Assembly: GCA_003156615.1 (NCBI GenBank)
Contig: PMHI01000710.1
Coordinates: forward strand, 4,730-10,676
Source: Acidobacteriaceae bacterium
Lineage (GTDB): Bacteria; Acidobacteriota; Terriglobia; Terriglobales; SbA1
Direction: 5' to 3'
DNA: 5,947 nucleotides
Shown here: positions 5,256 through 5,947 of the stretch, one piece after another
Layout of the letters: the number at the start of each line of letters is the position of its first letter
Position numbering within the stretch: position 1 is the first letter of the stretch
The notes under the pieces: model-generated
Told to the model about the DNA's origin: nothing
The model's input: the letters and a program-made list of their open reading frames with translations, nothing else
Databases searched by the model: none
Position numbers and translations under genes: made by a program

Positions 5256-5675
5256 ATGGATCAAGGTCTCACTGATAGTCATCGTCGAGTGATTGGGAGC
5301 GGCATGCTGATCATCGATGGCGCAGCCGTTCGCATGCTCAACCGGCTCGAAGGCCGGAGTTCGCCGGCCGCAATGAATGTCGTCGAGGGCTCGGTAACCG
5401 AGGCCGAGAAGGAGCGGATGGAGGCGTTGCTGAAGCAGCTGCAGGCGATGATCCGGTCCTTCGCCCAGAAGTATGACCTTCAGCCCTCGAAGAAGAATCT
5501 GCGCCGCATCCTGGCCTCCGACGTATCCCAGATATGGATCGCTTTGGAAGACAGCCGGCCGGCCCGGATCCGGGGATACGGGGCCATGCCGGTTTCCAGC
5601 GCCGAATCGCTCGAAGTTGACTTGCAAGAGATGCTGGCCGTCGCAACCAAGCTCAGGGGACTCTTACATCAATAA
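5256..5675 (+). CDS. Unrecognised helical protein, last gene of the operon
   Basis: I do not recognise this 139-residue protein. No signal peptide or membrane segment is visible. Residues 48-75 (TEAEKERMEALLKQLQAMIR...) form a likely amphipathic helix or coiled coil. Then comes a conserved-looking block, SQIWIALEDSRPARIRGYG (91-109), and a C-terminal helix (117-137). This looks like a small interaction or scaffold protein. ATG 5256 is preferred over an in-frame GTG at 5241 because GGAG (5243-5246) lies nine bases before it, and starting there leaves a gap of two bases after the ATPase stop, fitting the tightly packed operon. Its position after the ATPase suggests it is a partner or regulator of that protein. 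Confidence 0.7.
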   Translation: MDQGLTDSHRRVIGSGMLIIDGAAVRMLNRLEGRSSPAAMNVVEGSVTEAEKERMEALLKQLQAMIRSFAQKYDLQPSKKNLRRILASDVSQIWIALEDSRPARIRGYGAMPVSSAESLEVDLQEMLAVATKLRGLLHQ

Positions 5676-5717
5676 GCTCCCAACCGCGGAGGCCGATCGC
5701 TGGCGACGGTATAATCG
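5676..5717 (+). other. Short gap after the operon, with a TATAAT box
   Basis: No hairpin with a T tract is visible, so the operon may read on into the next gene. TATAAT at 5710-5715 is a perfect -10 hexamer, but there is no good -35 at 16-18 bases. Initiation there would start near 5722, inside or just before the next coding region. Confidence 0.3.
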
Positions 5718-5947
5718 ATGTTTCTGCCTATGCGAGCCTTGCTCTTCGTGTGGACGCCTCTGTTGTGGACGGGATTGCTGCTGGCACAGGCCGCACCGGG
5801 CAAGCCTCCAACCAGTCCCCAAAAGACGCAAGGAGGAGGACTGCAAGCATCCCTCCCGCAGTTCGAAGACGTCGCGCAGAAGGCAGGTCTTACCGTCGCT
5901 CACATTTCTTCTCCCGATAAGAAATACATTGTGGAATCCATGAGCGG
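5718..5947 (+). CDS. Exported ASPIC/UnbV (FG-GAP type) protein, N-terminal part (cut by window end)
   Basis: 76 codons are visible. The first 25 residues form a Sec signal peptide: Arg6, then a hydrophobic core ALLFVWTPLLWTGLLL, ending in AQA as the probable cleavage site. A Pro/Gly/Gln-rich spacer follows. Then FEDVAQKAGLTVAH (49-62) and KYIVESMSG match the opening of CRTAC1/ASPIC-UnbV proteins with FG-GAP beta-propeller repeats, usually F-x-D-V-x-x-x-A-G-hydrophobic followed by a Gly-rich, Asp-rich repeat. These secreted or periplasmic proteins are abundant in Acidobacteriota and Planctomycetes; their roles are mostly unproven, probably ligand binding. An alternative start at ATG 5730 would give a tidier signal peptide. 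Neither start has a Shine-Dalgarno site. It is likely a separate unit from the fluoride operon. Confidence 0.7.
   Translation, partial: MFLPMRALLFVWTPLLWTGLLLAQAAPGKPPTSPQKTQGGGLQASLPQFEDVAQKAGLTVAHISSPDKKYIVESMS

Noticed and set aside
5473..5943. A 156-codon plus-strand frame across the operon end
   Set aside because: It overlaps both the 139-residue protein and the exported protein gene in another frame, and its product is Arg/Ser/Cys-rich without domain features.

Overview
The window is a moderately GC-rich bacterial segment with every supported gene on the plus strand. The organism is probably a soil- or sediment-type bacterium, and Acidobacteriota is my best guess. That guess rests on a secreted protein with an ASPIC/UnbV-type N-terminus at the right edge, on TTG/GTG starts and on overall codon style. 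It is inference, not proof.

Layout: (1) 1-651 is the C-terminal half of a nicotinate phosphoribosyltransferase (NAD salvage), cut by the left edge. (2) 652-1167 is non-coding. It holds hairpins and an intrinsic terminator (798-837) that closes the upstream unit, a candidate promoter (973-1002), and a fluoride (crcB-motif) riboswitch aptamer (1014-1076) followed by mutually exclusive hairpins (1068-1117). (3) 1168-5675 is one apparent operon: crcB/fluC fluoride channel, a two-domain DUF190 protein, a one-domain DUF190 protein, a dynamin-like GTPase, a small P-loop (STAND/AAA-like) ATPase, and an unrecognised helical protein of 139 residues. From the first DUF190 gene onward the genes overlap by 4, 1 and 4 bases or sit 2 bases apart, so they are almost certainly cotranslated. 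(4) 5718 to the right edge is the start of an exported ASPIC/UnbV-like (FG-GAP type) protein.

How it may work together: the riboswitch and the CrcB channel make the front of the operon a fluoride-response unit by established knowledge. DUF190 proteins (PII-like fold) are frequent neighbours of crcB. The unusual part is the tail. A membrane-remodelling type GTPase, a P-loop ATPase and a small helical partner appear to be under the same fluoride switch. I propose, as inference, a fluoride-induced membrane maintenance or channel-regulating module, with DUF190 proteins as sensor/adaptor subunits and the GTPase/ATPase pair as effectors.

A second oddity is a 28-base stretch between crcB and the DUF190 genes. 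On the minus strand it reads like the 3' end (T arm, acceptor strand, CCA) of a tRNA, best matching tRNA-Trp. It lies directly before the DUF190 ribosome binding site and may be an integration scar marking where the two halves of the operon were joined.
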